From positions 5,022,001 to 5,086,000 of the forward strand of contig NZ_CP055153.1 of NCBI RefSeq assembly GCF_014075995.1: a stretch of DNA of 64,000 bases. The letters are read 5' to 3'. Source of the DNA: Adhaeribacter radiodurans. Lineage in GTDB: Bacteria > Bacteroidota > Bacteroidia > Cytophagales > Hymenobacteraceae. Positions 33,639-42,467 of the stretch are shown here, piece after piece (position 1 is the first letter of the stretch; each line of letters opens with the position of its first letter). The position numbers and the translations under genes were made by a program. The notes beneath the pieces are model-generated. The model saw only the letters and a list, made by a program, of their open reading frames with translations. It ran no database searches and was not told the DNA's origin.

Positions 33639-36600
33639 ATGCTTAAAAGCATAACTAGCTTTTTACTTTTCCTTTTGTCCCTTACCACTTTTGGTCAGAG
33701 TCATTATGCTGATGCTTCCGTGTTAAGTAATGGCACCTGGTATACGATAGGAATTCCTGGTAGCGGTTTGTACAAGTTAGATAAAGCTGCTTTGCAAAAC
33801 ATGGGGATTGTAACTGCTAACCTAAATCCCAAAAATATCCGCCTTTTTGGTAATGGCGGGGGCATGCTGCCTCAACTTAATGCTACTCTTCGCCCCGACG
33901 ATTTAATCGAAAATGCTATTTACGTGGTCGGCGAAAGTGACGGGAAATTTGATTCGGAAGATTACATTCTCTTCTACGGCCAAGGGCCGCATACCTGGCG
34001 CTTAGATGCTAATCAACAAACCTTCCGGCACGAGTTCAATACTTATTCTGATACAGCTTACTATTTTTTACAAATTGGCGAAACTACCGGTTTGCGGATA
34101 AATGAACAAGCCCTGCTTACAGGTGCCACTGCTACCATAAACTCTTACGTGGGAAGAATTTTCCATGAGGTTGATTTAAAAAACAAATTATTATCGGGCC
34201 GTAATTGGGTAGGCGAAGAATTTAGTTCTTTTACCTTAACCCGTGATTTTAATTTTCCTATTACGGATATTCTGCCCAACTCAATCGTGCAGGTAAAAGC
34301 TGCGGTTGTCGGCGATTCTCCTACTAATAGTTCTTTCGATTTAAAACTAAATAATACCGCCATTGGCACGCTTTCTATTGCCGGCCGGGGCAACTTCGAT
34401 TACCATCCTGTAGGTGTTTTACAGGTAGGCACTTTTGAGAAAAAGGGCATCACAGTTTCAAATGCCAACGAACTTAAAATAAGCCTTACGTATAACATTG
34501 CCGGCAATGCCGCTGCTTTAGGCTACCTGGATTATTTAGAAATACTAGCAGAAAGGCAATTAAAACTATCTGGTAATCAAACCGATTTTCGCTCTTTGCA
34601 AAATATTTATCCGGGAGCAGTTTCTACGTTTAAAGTGGCCGACATGCCAGTTGGGGCAACTATCTGGGATATTACCCGTCCAACCCGCCCAGTAGTACCT
34701 GCTTTAACATTTACAAGTTCTACGGCTAGCTTTACTGTTGCAACCGATTCCTTAAAAGAGTTTATTGCTTTTACGGGGCAAGATTTTCCTGCACCGGTTT
34801 TCGTAGGAATAATGCCTAATCAAAATTTGCACGCTTTAAACAAAGACGGCAAAACAGATCTGGTAATTATTACGCATCCGGCTTTTTTACCGCAAGCTGA
34901 ACGGCTAGCAACGCACCGGCAAACGAATGATGGCCTACAGGTAAATGTTGTGACCACTCAACAAGTTTATAACGAGTTTTCATCGGGAGCGCAGGATATT
35001 TCGGCTATTCGCGATTTTATGAAAATGATATATGAGCGCAGCCCCAAAGCTCCTGAAAAAACCTTAAACTTATTATTATTGGGCGATGCTTCCTATGATT
35101 ACAAATCAGCGAATACAAATAATCCGAAAAACCGCACGCTAAATAACACCAACTATGTACCTACTTACCAATCGCGCGAATCCTTAGATCCATTAGAAAG
35201 TTATTCTTCCGAAGATTATTTTGGTTTTTTGGATGATACCGAAGGTTTCTGGGATGAAAGCGATTTTTCGAATCCTGACTTAATGGATATTGGAGTAGGC
35301 CGTTTACCGGTACATACCATTCTGGAAGCTGAAATTATTGTAACCAAACTTATTCATTACAACGATCCCAAAACCTTCGGCAACTGGCGAAATCGTCTGG
35401 TATTAGCCGCTGACGATGGCGATGGTACTGAACACCTACGCGACGCTGAATTTCTGGCCGATTACATGAAACTGAATCAACCGGTTTTTAATATCCATAA
35501 AGTTTATCTGGATATGTTTAAACAAGAAAATGGCGCTAGTGGGCAACTCTCTCCGGATGCCAATAAAAGCATTGATCAAGCAGTAGAACGTGGGGCATTA
35601 ATCGTAAACTATACCGGGCACGGCGGAGAAACCACGTTAGCTCAGGAAAAAATCGTAACCATCCCTCAAATTACTAATTGGAAAAATAAAGATAAACTGG
35701 CATTTTTAATAACCGCCACTTGCGAATTTGGCCGCTACGACGATCCAGCCCGTTCATCTGGTGCCGAGTATGCCTTAATTAATGAAAATGGCGGAGCAAT
35801 TGGTCTTATTTCCACTACCCGGCCGGTATATGCGGGTGGAAACCGGGTATTAAACAAAAACTTTTTTGAAATAGCATTCACGCCTCTAAACGGTCAGATG
35901 CCACGTTTAGGTGATGTGTTACGTTTAACCAAAAATAGAAGTTTGTCGCAGGTTAACAACCGGAATTTTGCTTTACTCGGCGACCCATCTATGCGTTTGG
36001 CGTACCCCAATTTGCAGGTAAGTTTAGATAAAGTAAATGGCACCGATATAAGCGCTGGTATTGATACCTTAAAAGCCTTAACTAAGATTACCTTTGCGGG
36101 CAGCATTAAAAATAACAATCAAGCAATAGTAGATTCTTTTAACGGTTTGGTGCAGGTAATTGTATACGAAAAAGAAACTCAAATAAATACCCTCGGCGAC
36201 GAAAGTGCAAACGGCGTTAGTAACGTAAGGGCCGTACCTGTACGCGAAAACATAATTTATGATGGAACGGCATCAGTAAATGCAGGATTATTTTCCATTT
36301 CTTTTATGGTTCCTAAAGATATAGCCTACAATTTGGGCAACGGTAAAGTTAGTTTTTATGCTTATTCGGGTACTACCGATGCTCAGGGAGCTTATGCCAA
36401 TATTATTGTTGGCGGAGCTAACCCTAACAGTACTTCTGATAATCAGCCACCTAACATTGGTTTATTTATGGATGATGAAACATTTAAATCGGGTGGCTTA
36501 ACGGGATCTACTACTACTTTACTTGCTCATATTACCGATGAAAATGGAATTAATACTACGGGCATTGGCATTGGTCATGAAATAACCGCTGTGCTAGATG

Positions 36601-37103
36601 GAGATAAAAAGCAGTCCATTAACTTAAATAACTATTTCACCGCCGAAACAGATAACTATCAGACAGGTCAGGTTCGATATCCTTTATCAAATTTATCCGT
36701 TGGTAAACACCAGATAAGCGTTAAAGCCTGGGACACGTATAATAACTCAGCAGAAAGCAAGATTGAGTTTGAAGTTGCTGATTCTAAGCAACTAGCGCTG
36801 GATAAGGTATTCAATTATCCTAACCCCATGTATAATCAAACTACTTTTCAGTTTGATCATAACCGGCAGGGTGATAATCTAAATATAGAAATTAATATAT
36901 TTTCTATTACTGGTACCTTAGTAAAAACATTAACTGGCACCAGTTTTGCCAGTAAACCGCATTTCAATGCTATTACTTGGGATGGTCGGAAGGAAAATAA
37001 ACAAGCTTTAGCTAAAGGATTATATATTTATGTTCTAACTGTTCGTTCCAATCTTGATGGTTCAACAGCGTCCAAAACCCAAAAGCTCATTTTATTGAAT
37101 TAA
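33639..37103 (+). CDS. porU: Type IX secretion system sortase PorU
   Basis: The outer-membrane sortase that cleaves C-terminal signal domains from T9SS cargo and attaches cargo to the surface. The product is 1154 residues with a signal peptide (MLKSITSFLLFLLSLTTFGQ). A gingipain-type C25 peptidase domain spans roughly 400-790; the catalytic pair is visible as His661 (NYTGHGGE) and Cys695 (TATCEFGRYDD). The end (about 1060-1154: VFNYPNPMYNQTTFQFDH...) is itself a type A C-terminal sorting domain, as in known PorU proteins. The ATG at 33639 is preferred to the TTG at 33630 for the signal peptide and the promoter position. porV follows by 46 bases and both act with SprA. Confidence 0.94.
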   Translation: MLKSITSFLLFLLSLTTFGQSHYADASVLSNGTWYTIGIPGSGLYKLDKAALQNMGIVTANLNPKNIRLFGNGGGMLPQLNATLRPDDLIENAIYVVGESDGKFDSEDYILFYGQGPHTWRLDANQQTFRHEFNTYSDTAYYFLQIGETTGLRINEQALLTGATATINSYVGRIFHEVDLKNKLLSGRNWVGEEFSSFTLTRDFNFPITDILPNSIVQVKAAVVGDSPTNSSFDLKLNNTAIGTLSIAGRGNFDYHPVGVLQVGTFEKKGITVSNANELKISLTYNIAGNAAALGYLDYLEILAERQLKLSGNQTDFRSLQNIYPGAVSTFKVADMPVGATIWDITRPTRPVVPALTFTSSTASFTVATDSLKEFIAFTGQDFPAPVFVGIMPNQNLHALNKDGKTDLVIITHPAFLPQAERLATHRQTNDGLQVNVVTTQQVYNEFSSGAQDISAIRDFMKMIYERSPKAPEKTLNLLLLGDASYDYKSANTNNPKNRTLNNTNYVPTYQSRESLDPLESYSSEDYFGFLDDTEGFWDESDFSNPDLMDIGVGRLPVHTILEAEIIVTKLIHYNDPKTFGNWRNRLVLAADDGDGTEHLRDAEFLADYMKLNQPVFNIHKVYLDMFKQENGASGQLSPDANKSIDQAVERGALIVNYTGHGGETTLAQEKIVTIPQITNWKNKDKLAFLITATCEFGRYDDPARSSGAEYALINENGGAIGLISTTRPVYAGGNRVLNKNFFEIAFTPLNGQMPRLGDVLRLTKNRSLSQVNNRNFALLGDPSMRLAYPNLQVSLDKVNGTDISAGIDTLKALTKITFAGSIKNNNQAIVDSFNGLVQVIVYEKETQINTLGDESANGVSNVRAVPVRENIIYDGTASVNAGLFSISFMVPKDIAYNLGNGKVSFYAYSGTTDAQGAYANIIVGGANPNSTSDNQPPNIGLFMDDETFKSGGLTGSTTTLLAHITDENGINTTGIGIGHEITAVLDGDKKQSINLNNYFTAETDNYQTGQVRYPLSNLSVGKHQISVKAWDTYNNSAESKIEFEVADSKQLALDKVFNYPNPMYNQTTFQFDHNRQGDNLNIEINIFSITGTLVKTLTGTSFASKPHFNAITWDGRKENKQALAKGLYIYVLTVRSNLDGSTASKTQKLILLN

Positions 37104-37149
37104 TATTATCAAATACTATATATTTCGTGTTAAAACTGTTAACCCTAAT

Positions 37150-38280
37150 ATGACTAAAATTTTCAAAAAATTGGCAACTGCCTTAACGGTTGGTTCTTTC
37201 TTTATTTCTTATTCGTCGCAGGCCCAGTTCACTGGCTCAAACGTTGTAACCACTGCCGTACCAGTTTTAACGATAGCTCCAGATGCAAGGGCAGCTGGAA
37301 TGGGCGACGCCGGAGTGGCCACCTCACCCGATAATAATGCCGCTTTTTGGAATCCGGCAAAACTTGGATTTATTACCACCGATTTTAGTGCGAGTGCGTC
37401 TTATTCTCCCTGGTTGCGCAATATCATCAATGATATGTCTATTTCTTATTTATCGGGGGTTAAGAAAGTAAGTGAGCGTTCGGCTTTTTCGGCCTCTCTA
37501 ATGTATTTTGACTTAGGAGATATTCAGTTTACCGATGAACAGGGGAATCCCGTTCAACAATTTAATCCGAAGGAATATTTTGTAAGTTTTGGTTACGGCC
37601 AACAATTAAGCGAGAACTTAAGCTTAGGTATTGGTGCTCGTTTTATTCACTCTAACCTCTCTGCGGGCATTAACGATTCCAAACCCGGTAATTCTGTGGC
37701 GGCCGATATTGGTATTTATTATAATAAAGATCTTACTATTGGTGCCCGTAATTATAACCTGGCTTTAGGCGGGAATATATCCAATATCGGAGCTAAAATA
37801 AATTATGTTAATGCCGACCGTAAAGATTTTTTGCCTACCAACTTAAAATTGGGAACAGCTTTTACCATGGAGCTAGACCCTTATAATACCTTAACGCTCG
37901 CTGTAGATGCCAATAAGTTATTAGTACCTTCTTTGGGTGCTAACAGCGGCCAGAGTGTTCCTAGTGCTATATTCTCTTCCTTTGGCGATGCTCCTGGCGG
38001 CTTTAGCGAAGAAATGCAGGAAGTAGTGTTAAATACTGGTTTAGAATATTGGTATAATCAGTTATTTGCTGCCCGTTTGGGTTACTTTTACGAAAGCCCT
38101 AATAAAGGTGATCGTCATTACTTAAGTTTGGGAGCAGGTATCCGGTATCAAAAATTCGGGATTGATTTTGCTTACCTTGTTCCTAACGGCGATAGAAGCA
38201 ATCCTTTAGCAAGTACTCTTCGTTTTACTTTGCACTTTAACTTAAGTAATGAAGATGGTACTACTGTTCCAACTGAGTAA
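37150..38280 (+). CDS. porV: T9SS outer-membrane shuttle protein PorV (LptO)
   Basis: A 376-residue FadL-like outer-membrane barrel that, in studied systems, binds cargo C-terminal domains at SprA and hands them to PorU. The N-terminus is a signal peptide (to about residue 26), followed by NVVTTAVPVLTIAPDARAAG and MGDAGVATSPDNNAAFWNPA, the hallmark of the PorV family. Further barrel segments include YSPWLRNIINDMSISYLSG and the ending LRFTLHFNLSNEDGT. The porU-porV order is the standard one in the phylum. The gene shares the porU transcript; no own -7 word was seen. The M16-like gene begins eight bases downstream and may be co-transcribed. Confidence 0.94.
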   Translation: MTKIFKKLATALTVGSFFISYSSQAQFTGSNVVTTAVPVLTIAPDARAAGMGDAGVATSPDNNAAFWNPAKLGFITTDFSASASYSPWLRNIINDMSISYLSGVKKVSERSAFSASLMYFDLGDIQFTDEQGNPVQQFNPKEYFVSFGYGQQLSENLSLGIGARFIHSNLSAGINDSKPGNSVAADIGIYYNKDLTIGARNYNLALGGNISNIGAKINYVNADRKDFLPTNLKLGTAFTMELDPYNTLTLAVDANKLLVPSLGANSGQSVPSAIFSSFGDAPGGFSEEMQEVVLNTGLEYWYNQLFAARLGYFYESPNKGDRHYLSLGAGIRYQKFGIDFAYLVPNGDRSNPLASTLRFTLHFNLSNEDGTTVPTE

Positions 38281-38288
38281 TTAATTGC

Positions 38289-39569
38289 ATGCTTAACCGA
38301 ACCCAAGCTCCAGCTTTAAAAGAAATTTCTGCTGTACAATTACCACCTGCCGAGATAATTACTTTCCCGAATGGTAGTCGATTGCACCGCATCCATAATG
38401 CCACACAACCCATTCTAAAATTCGAGATTGTTCTAAAAGCGGGTAAGTGGTACGAGCCTTATAATGGGGTATCTTACTTAGCCGCTAAAATGTTGTTGGA
38501 AGGTACTCAACAATACTCAGCCCGGCAAATTGCAGATATAATTGCTTTATACGGAGCCTCGCTGGAGAGTAATCAAGGTTTTGATCGGACTTCTATTACG
38601 CTGTATACGCTTACTAAACATTTCGAACCGTTAGTTAATTTACTCGCCGAAATACTGTATGCGCCAACGTTTCCGGAGAAAGAGTTCGAATTACTTAAAA
38701 TTCGTACTATCCAGAATATCAGCGTTGAAAAAAAGAAAAACGCCTATTTAGCTAATCAACTTTTCACTCGCAATATTTATGGCCCTAGCCATCCTTACAC
38801 TACCGGTATGGATGAGGTCATTCTAAGTCAAACTACTTTACCAGAAGTAAAAGAATTTTATAACACTTATTACAATCTTTCAGAAGCTGAAATTTTTATT
38901 TGTGGTGATTTTAGTTCGGTAGATATTTCAAAAGTAGAAAGTCTGTTTGGCAGTTCCAGCATCCAAGGAGAACCAGCATTGACGAAGGAATACAAGCCTG
39001 CCGGTACCATTAAGAAAGATTTTTTAGTAAAAGAAGATAGTTTACAATCCTCAGTACGGGTGGGTAGTGCCTGGCCGGCCATGAACCACCCGTACTATCA
39101 TAAACTAGCCTTATTAAATAAAATACTAGGAGGTTATTTCGGCTCCCGATTAATGAAAAATATCCGGGAAGACAAAGGCTTTACTTACGGCATTTACTCT
39201 TCTATTTTGGCGAAAGAACATCATACTATTTTTTTCATCGGTACGGATGTTAATTATCAAAATTCGCAGCAGACGTTAGATGAAATTTATAAAGAAGTAA
39301 ATTTACTAAAGAACGAGCCGGTTGAACTTTCAGAACTTCAGACTGTACAAAATTATACTTTAGGCAAGTTGGCTAATGATTTAAGTACCATATTTGATCA
39401 GGCGGAAAAGTATAAAAACATTATTTTGCATAATCTGCCTTTAACTTTTTATTCGGATTATATTAAGGCCATCAAATCTATAACACCTCAAGAATTAAAC
39501 CTACTTGCCAATCAATACTATATTCTTGATAACTTTTATGAAGCGGTAGTTGGCAAACCAGTGGATTAG
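38289..39569 (+). CDS. M16 (insulinase) family protein lacking zinc motif
   Basis: A 426-residue member of the M16 pitrilysin/processing-peptidase family, visible from LPNGSRL-like FPNGSRLHRIH, AKMLLEGTQQYSARQIADII and the late NKILGGYFGSRLMKNIREDKG. The zinc motif HxxEH is absent: the equivalent residues are Tyr63-Leu-Ala-Ala66-Lys67. It should therefore be an inactive partner, as in heterodimeric M16 enzymes where one subunit is catalytic and the other helps bind substrate. A single-domain active M16 homologue is encoded at 54.8 kb. No signal peptide is visible, so it is probably cytosolic. It begins eight bases after porV, so it probably belongs to the porUV transcript. Confidence 0.85.
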   Translation: MLNRTQAPALKEISAVQLPPAEIITFPNGSRLHRIHNATQPILKFEIVLKAGKWYEPYNGVSYLAAKMLLEGTQQYSARQIADIIALYGASLESNQGFDRTSITLYTLTKHFEPLVNLLAEILYAPTFPEKEFELLKIRTIQNISVEKKKNAYLANQLFTRNIYGPSHPYTTGMDEVILSQTTLPEVKEFYNTYYNLSEAEIFICGDFSSVDISKVESLFGSSSIQGEPALTKEYKPAGTIKKDFLVKEDSLQSSVRVGSAWPAMNHPYYHKLALLNKILGGYFGSRLMKNIREDKGFTYGIYSSILAKEHHTIFFIGTDVNYQNSQQTLDEIYKEVNLLKNEPVELSELQTVQNYTLGKLANDLSTIFDQAEKYKNIILHNLPLTFYSDYIKAIKSITPQELNLLANQYYILDNFYEAVVGKPVD

Positions 39570-39608
39570 TAAATTTTTTCTTTTAAATAACACCACCGAA
39601 TAAACTAA

Positions 39609-39659
39609 AATCCGACTTAAACCCGGTTCTTACACTGGATGTAAGTCGGATTCGTTTTT
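39609..39659. terminator. Terminator after the porUV-M16 operon
   Basis: An 11-bp perfect stem AATCCGACTTA / TAAGTCGGATT with a 22-base loop, followed by CGTTTTT. It separates this operon from the oppositely oriented TonB receptor gene and may act for both. Confidence 0.8.
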
Positions 39660-39678
39660 AGTATTAGTTAATTATCGA

Positions 39679-41958
39679 TTATTTACGAATCAAGTACTTT
39701 ATCTGTAAACCAACATAATAGTTTCTACCGGGAGCAGCCTGGAAATAACGACTACCAAATCCATTTAAGTCGTTACCTAAGCTATATGTTTTATCTAGCG
39801 CATTATCTATCCCGCCGTAAATTTCAGTTTGCCATTTTAAGCCAAGACTGCGCCGGATACCACCACGCGCCCCTAGTAAAAAGTAAGAGTCGGCGTAAAC
39901 CGAATTAGCATCGTTAAGCGGAATTTTATTAGTGTAGTTGGTAGTTGCATTCAGGTAAAACCCAGGTTTACTTTCGAGATCCAACCCAGCCAACCAAACG
40001 TGCGGCGGGGTACCCGTTAATTTATTACCGGAATAATCTGAATCGTTCTGACGGTATTCCCGGAAGCGGAAGTGGCTATAAGCGTAGGTACTCCAGACTT
40101 TTAAAAAGGAAATTGGTTTTCTGGAATCCTGAATAAATGCATACGATAACGCCGCTTCAATTCCTTGTTGCCGGGTCGCTCCCGCATTATCAAAAACTAC
40201 AATGCCAGCCGCATTCGTACGGCTTACGATCGTTTCATTTAATTTAAACCAAAAGCCTACTAAGTCAAAAACCAGCTTTTGTTTTAATGCGTTTCCCCGC
40301 AAACCAACTTCATAATTTAAACCTCTTTCGGCTTGCAGTTGGGTATTAAAGCTACCATCCGAAGGACGGATTTCGGCATCTGTAGGAGGCGAGAAACCGG
40401 CACTAATACTACCATGGGCTGAAAGCTGCGGCGAAATAACTTTTAGTAAACCTAACCGGGGTGAAAATTGCGGGTTGAACGACCGGCGGTTGCGATAATT
40501 ACTGGTGGTATCCGCACTGGAAACCCGTGTTAAATCATACTGCAGAAAATTAAGGCTGCTTCCTAAAGTAAGAATAAAGTTGCCGGGTAAATCAGCTTCT
40601 GCCTGAGCGAAAACAAAACCTTGATCAGCTGCTACTTCGTCGTCAAAATTTAACTTCCCTGGTTCTCCCACTCTATTTTGATAATGACGAGAATTTACGA
40701 AGCTATGCTGAAATTCGCCTCCTACCGTAAATCTTAGCAGCCTTTCCGCCACTAAGGTGGAATAGGTTGTTTGCGTGCGCCCACCAAAAGCCTGGTTTGC
40801 ATTTCGCTCGTAATCCGTGGTAAACGGATTATTTAAGAATGAAAATACGCCAAACAAGGACGTGTTATTTCGCCAATGTTCGTTGAATTGGTACTGATGC
40901 GCCAAGCCTATGTTTATGCCTTGTAATTTAAGCGATGCTTTCTGATCAATATTTACCTGCCGGGCTGCCCGAGGATTACTTTCATATTGTTCCCGGGTAA
41001 GAGCGCCCGGTAATTGATAATACAAATCAGAAAAATAGGTATGAAAAGTAAATGTTTGCTTATCAGAAGGATAAAACTGCCCGGTAAGTAATACTGCATC
41101 CCGATCCATGGCGCTTTGTTGCCTGTAGCCATCCAGCTCTTGTTTAGCGTAGCGCACCAGGAAACCAGAAGTTTCGGAGGCGGTAGTGGCAGTAGCGGTA
41201 TAGCGCTTTAAACCGTAAGAGCCAACCATAGAACCAATTTCTAAGGCACTTTCTCCTGCTCTTGGACGAATGGTTTCTAATCGTACGGTTCCTCCAGTGC
41301 CCGCTCCATATACGCTACCAGCAGGTCCTTTAAGCACTTCAATTTTTCCAATAGTACCTGCATCGAGCAAGTTAAGAGGTAATGTGCCATTTGCTTCTAC
41401 TAATGGCACATCGTTCAAGTACATTTTAACGTTACGTACCCCAAATGGAGCCCGTAAACTACTACCCCTTATGGATAAACGGTAACTGGCAGTAGCTCTT
41501 TCCTCCATGCGCACTCCCGGCAAAGTATTTAGAGCTGGAACCAGAGAGGTAGTATTATATCGTTCCAGCTCTCTTGGAGTTAATAAACCCACTGAAGCCG
41601 CGGTTTGCTGAAGAGGACGGTTAGTAGCATACCCGGTTATTACTACTTCTTGTAAAGCCCGGAAGTCTGTGTCTAAAGATATTAATGAATTATTTACTAA
41701 AGTATCTGGGTTGATATATTTGGTCTGATACCCAAGTATTGAAACAACAATCGTATCGGTAGTAGATGGTAAAGTTAAAGTAAATGCACCTCTGCTATCG
41801 GTTGTTGTTCCTGTTGAAGTTCCAGGTACACTAATGGTTGCTCCAATTAAAGGTTGCTGAGTTTTGGCTGCAGTTACTTTCCCCGAGAGTGTTTGTTGGG
41901 CTTTAGTTGTAAACGTGATGAAAACTATAAATAAAAATGTTATTAAATATATTCTCAT
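39679..41958 (-). CDS. TonB-dependent outer-membrane receptor with carboxypeptidase-like N-domain
   Basis: An outer-membrane active transporter of 759 residues. After a signal peptide (to about residue 20), a CarboxypepD-reg-like domain (about 22-105: LSGKVTAAKTQQPLIGATIS) precedes the plug (about 108-225: EVVITGYATNRPLQQ, LPGVRMEERATASYRLSIRG, NDVPLVEANG, VYGAGTGGTVRLE) and a 22-strand-type barrel to the end. There is no SusD-like gene beside it, so a Sus-type glycan system is unlikely; metal-siderophore, cobalamin or other small ligands are more plausible. The barrel size resembles FecA-like receptors. A clear -7 promoter word lies 58 bases upstream. Specificity is not readable. Confidence 0.9.
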   Translation of the reverse strand: MRIYLITFLFIVFITFTTKAQQTLSGKVTAAKTQQPLIGATISVPGTSTGTTTDSRGAFTLTLPSTTDTIVVSILGYQTKYINPDTLVNNSLISLDTDFRALQEVVITGYATNRPLQQTAASVGLLTPRELERYNTTSLVPALNTLPGVRMEERATASYRLSIRGSSLRAPFGVRNVKMYLNDVPLVEANGTLPLNLLDAGTIGKIEVLKGPAGSVYGAGTGGTVRLETIRPRAGESALEIGSMVGSYGLKRYTATATTASETSGFLVRYAKQELDGYRQQSAMDRDAVLLTGQFYPSDKQTFTFHTYFSDLYYQLPGALTREQYESNPRAARQVNIDQKASLKLQGINIGLAHQYQFNEHWRNNTSLFGVFSFLNNPFTTDYERNANQAFGGRTQTTYSTLVAERLLRFTVGGEFQHSFVNSRHYQNRVGEPGKLNFDDEVAADQGFVFAQAEADLPGNFILTLGSSLNFLQYDLTRVSSADTTSNYRNRRSFNPQFSPRLGLLKVISPQLSAHGSISAGFSPPTDAEIRPSDGSFNTQLQAERGLNYEVGLRGNALKQKLVFDLVGFWFKLNETIVSRTNAAGIVVFDNAGATRQQGIEAALSYAFIQDSRKPISFLKVWSTYAYSHFRFREYRQNDSDYSGNKLTGTPPHVWLAGLDLESKPGFYLNATTNYTNKIPLNDANSVYADSYFLLGARGGIRRSLGLKWQTEIYGGIDNALDKTYSLGNDLNGFGSRYFQAAPGRNYYVGLQIKYLIRK

Positions 41959-42015
41959 GAATTAATATGTACCTGTTGGTTACTTTACGTTTTACGTCAT
42001 TTAATTAAAAGGCAA

Positions 42016-42023
42016 CAAATATA
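42016..42023 (-). promoter_or_regulatory. -7 promoter element of the TonB-dependent receptor gene
   Basis: Read on the minus strand the word is TATATTTG, an exact match to TAnnTTTG, 57 bases from the ATG. No TTG is well placed upstream. Confidence 0.5.
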
Positions 42024-42304
42024 GCTTTAAAAGTTCACGTAGTTGTGTAGAATAAGTTAAACGTAACATAATTGTTTTCTATTTATAATAATCCCAAAAA
42101 TAGTATCTATGAAAAAAGCAGCAGTTGAATTCTGTTATATCCCATATTATTAAGTTAATGGGCTAAAGTAATTTACTATATTCAATATTGATATCTTCGA
42201 AATAATATTCTAAAATTCAATCGGTTAACTACATAAAAGTCTAACATTTAATAGCTTGATACTTGTGTCTTTTTTCTTAATCATGCTAGATTTAAAAAGT
42301 AAAT

Positions 42305-42362
42305 ATTCAATCCAATAAAAAAGGCTTCCCTAGTAAGAGAAGCCTTTTTTATTGGATTGAAT
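42305..42362. terminator. Very long bidirectional terminator of the adhesin operon
   Basis: Two perfectly complementary 24-base arms (42305-42328 and 42339-42362) with a ten-base loop. The arms contain AAAAAAGGCTTC and GAAGCCTTTTTT, so both strands have a GC-rich stem base and T-run. It lies 105 bases after the OmpA-family stop. Confidence 0.93.
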
Positions 42363-42467
42363 TTATTAAGAGTAAGTACTAAATGCTATTAAATAGTTCT
42401 TAGCAATTTCACTTCAGAATTAAATTCAAGTAGAAGCTGCCGTTTGAAATCATGTATTTCTAATTTA

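Larger units (their letters stand above)
41959..42467. other. Intergenic region with promoter and long-stem terminator
   Basis: No gene is supported. On the minus strand it holds the promoter of the TonB receptor (42016-42023). At 42305-42362 it holds a very strong hairpin that ends the adhesin operon. The sequence between is AT-rich without clear open frames. Confidence 0.6.

Noticed and set aside
39679-41958. SusC-like glycan importer
   Set aside because: No SusD gene is next to it and the barrel is shorter than typical SusC; called a general TonB-dependent receptor.
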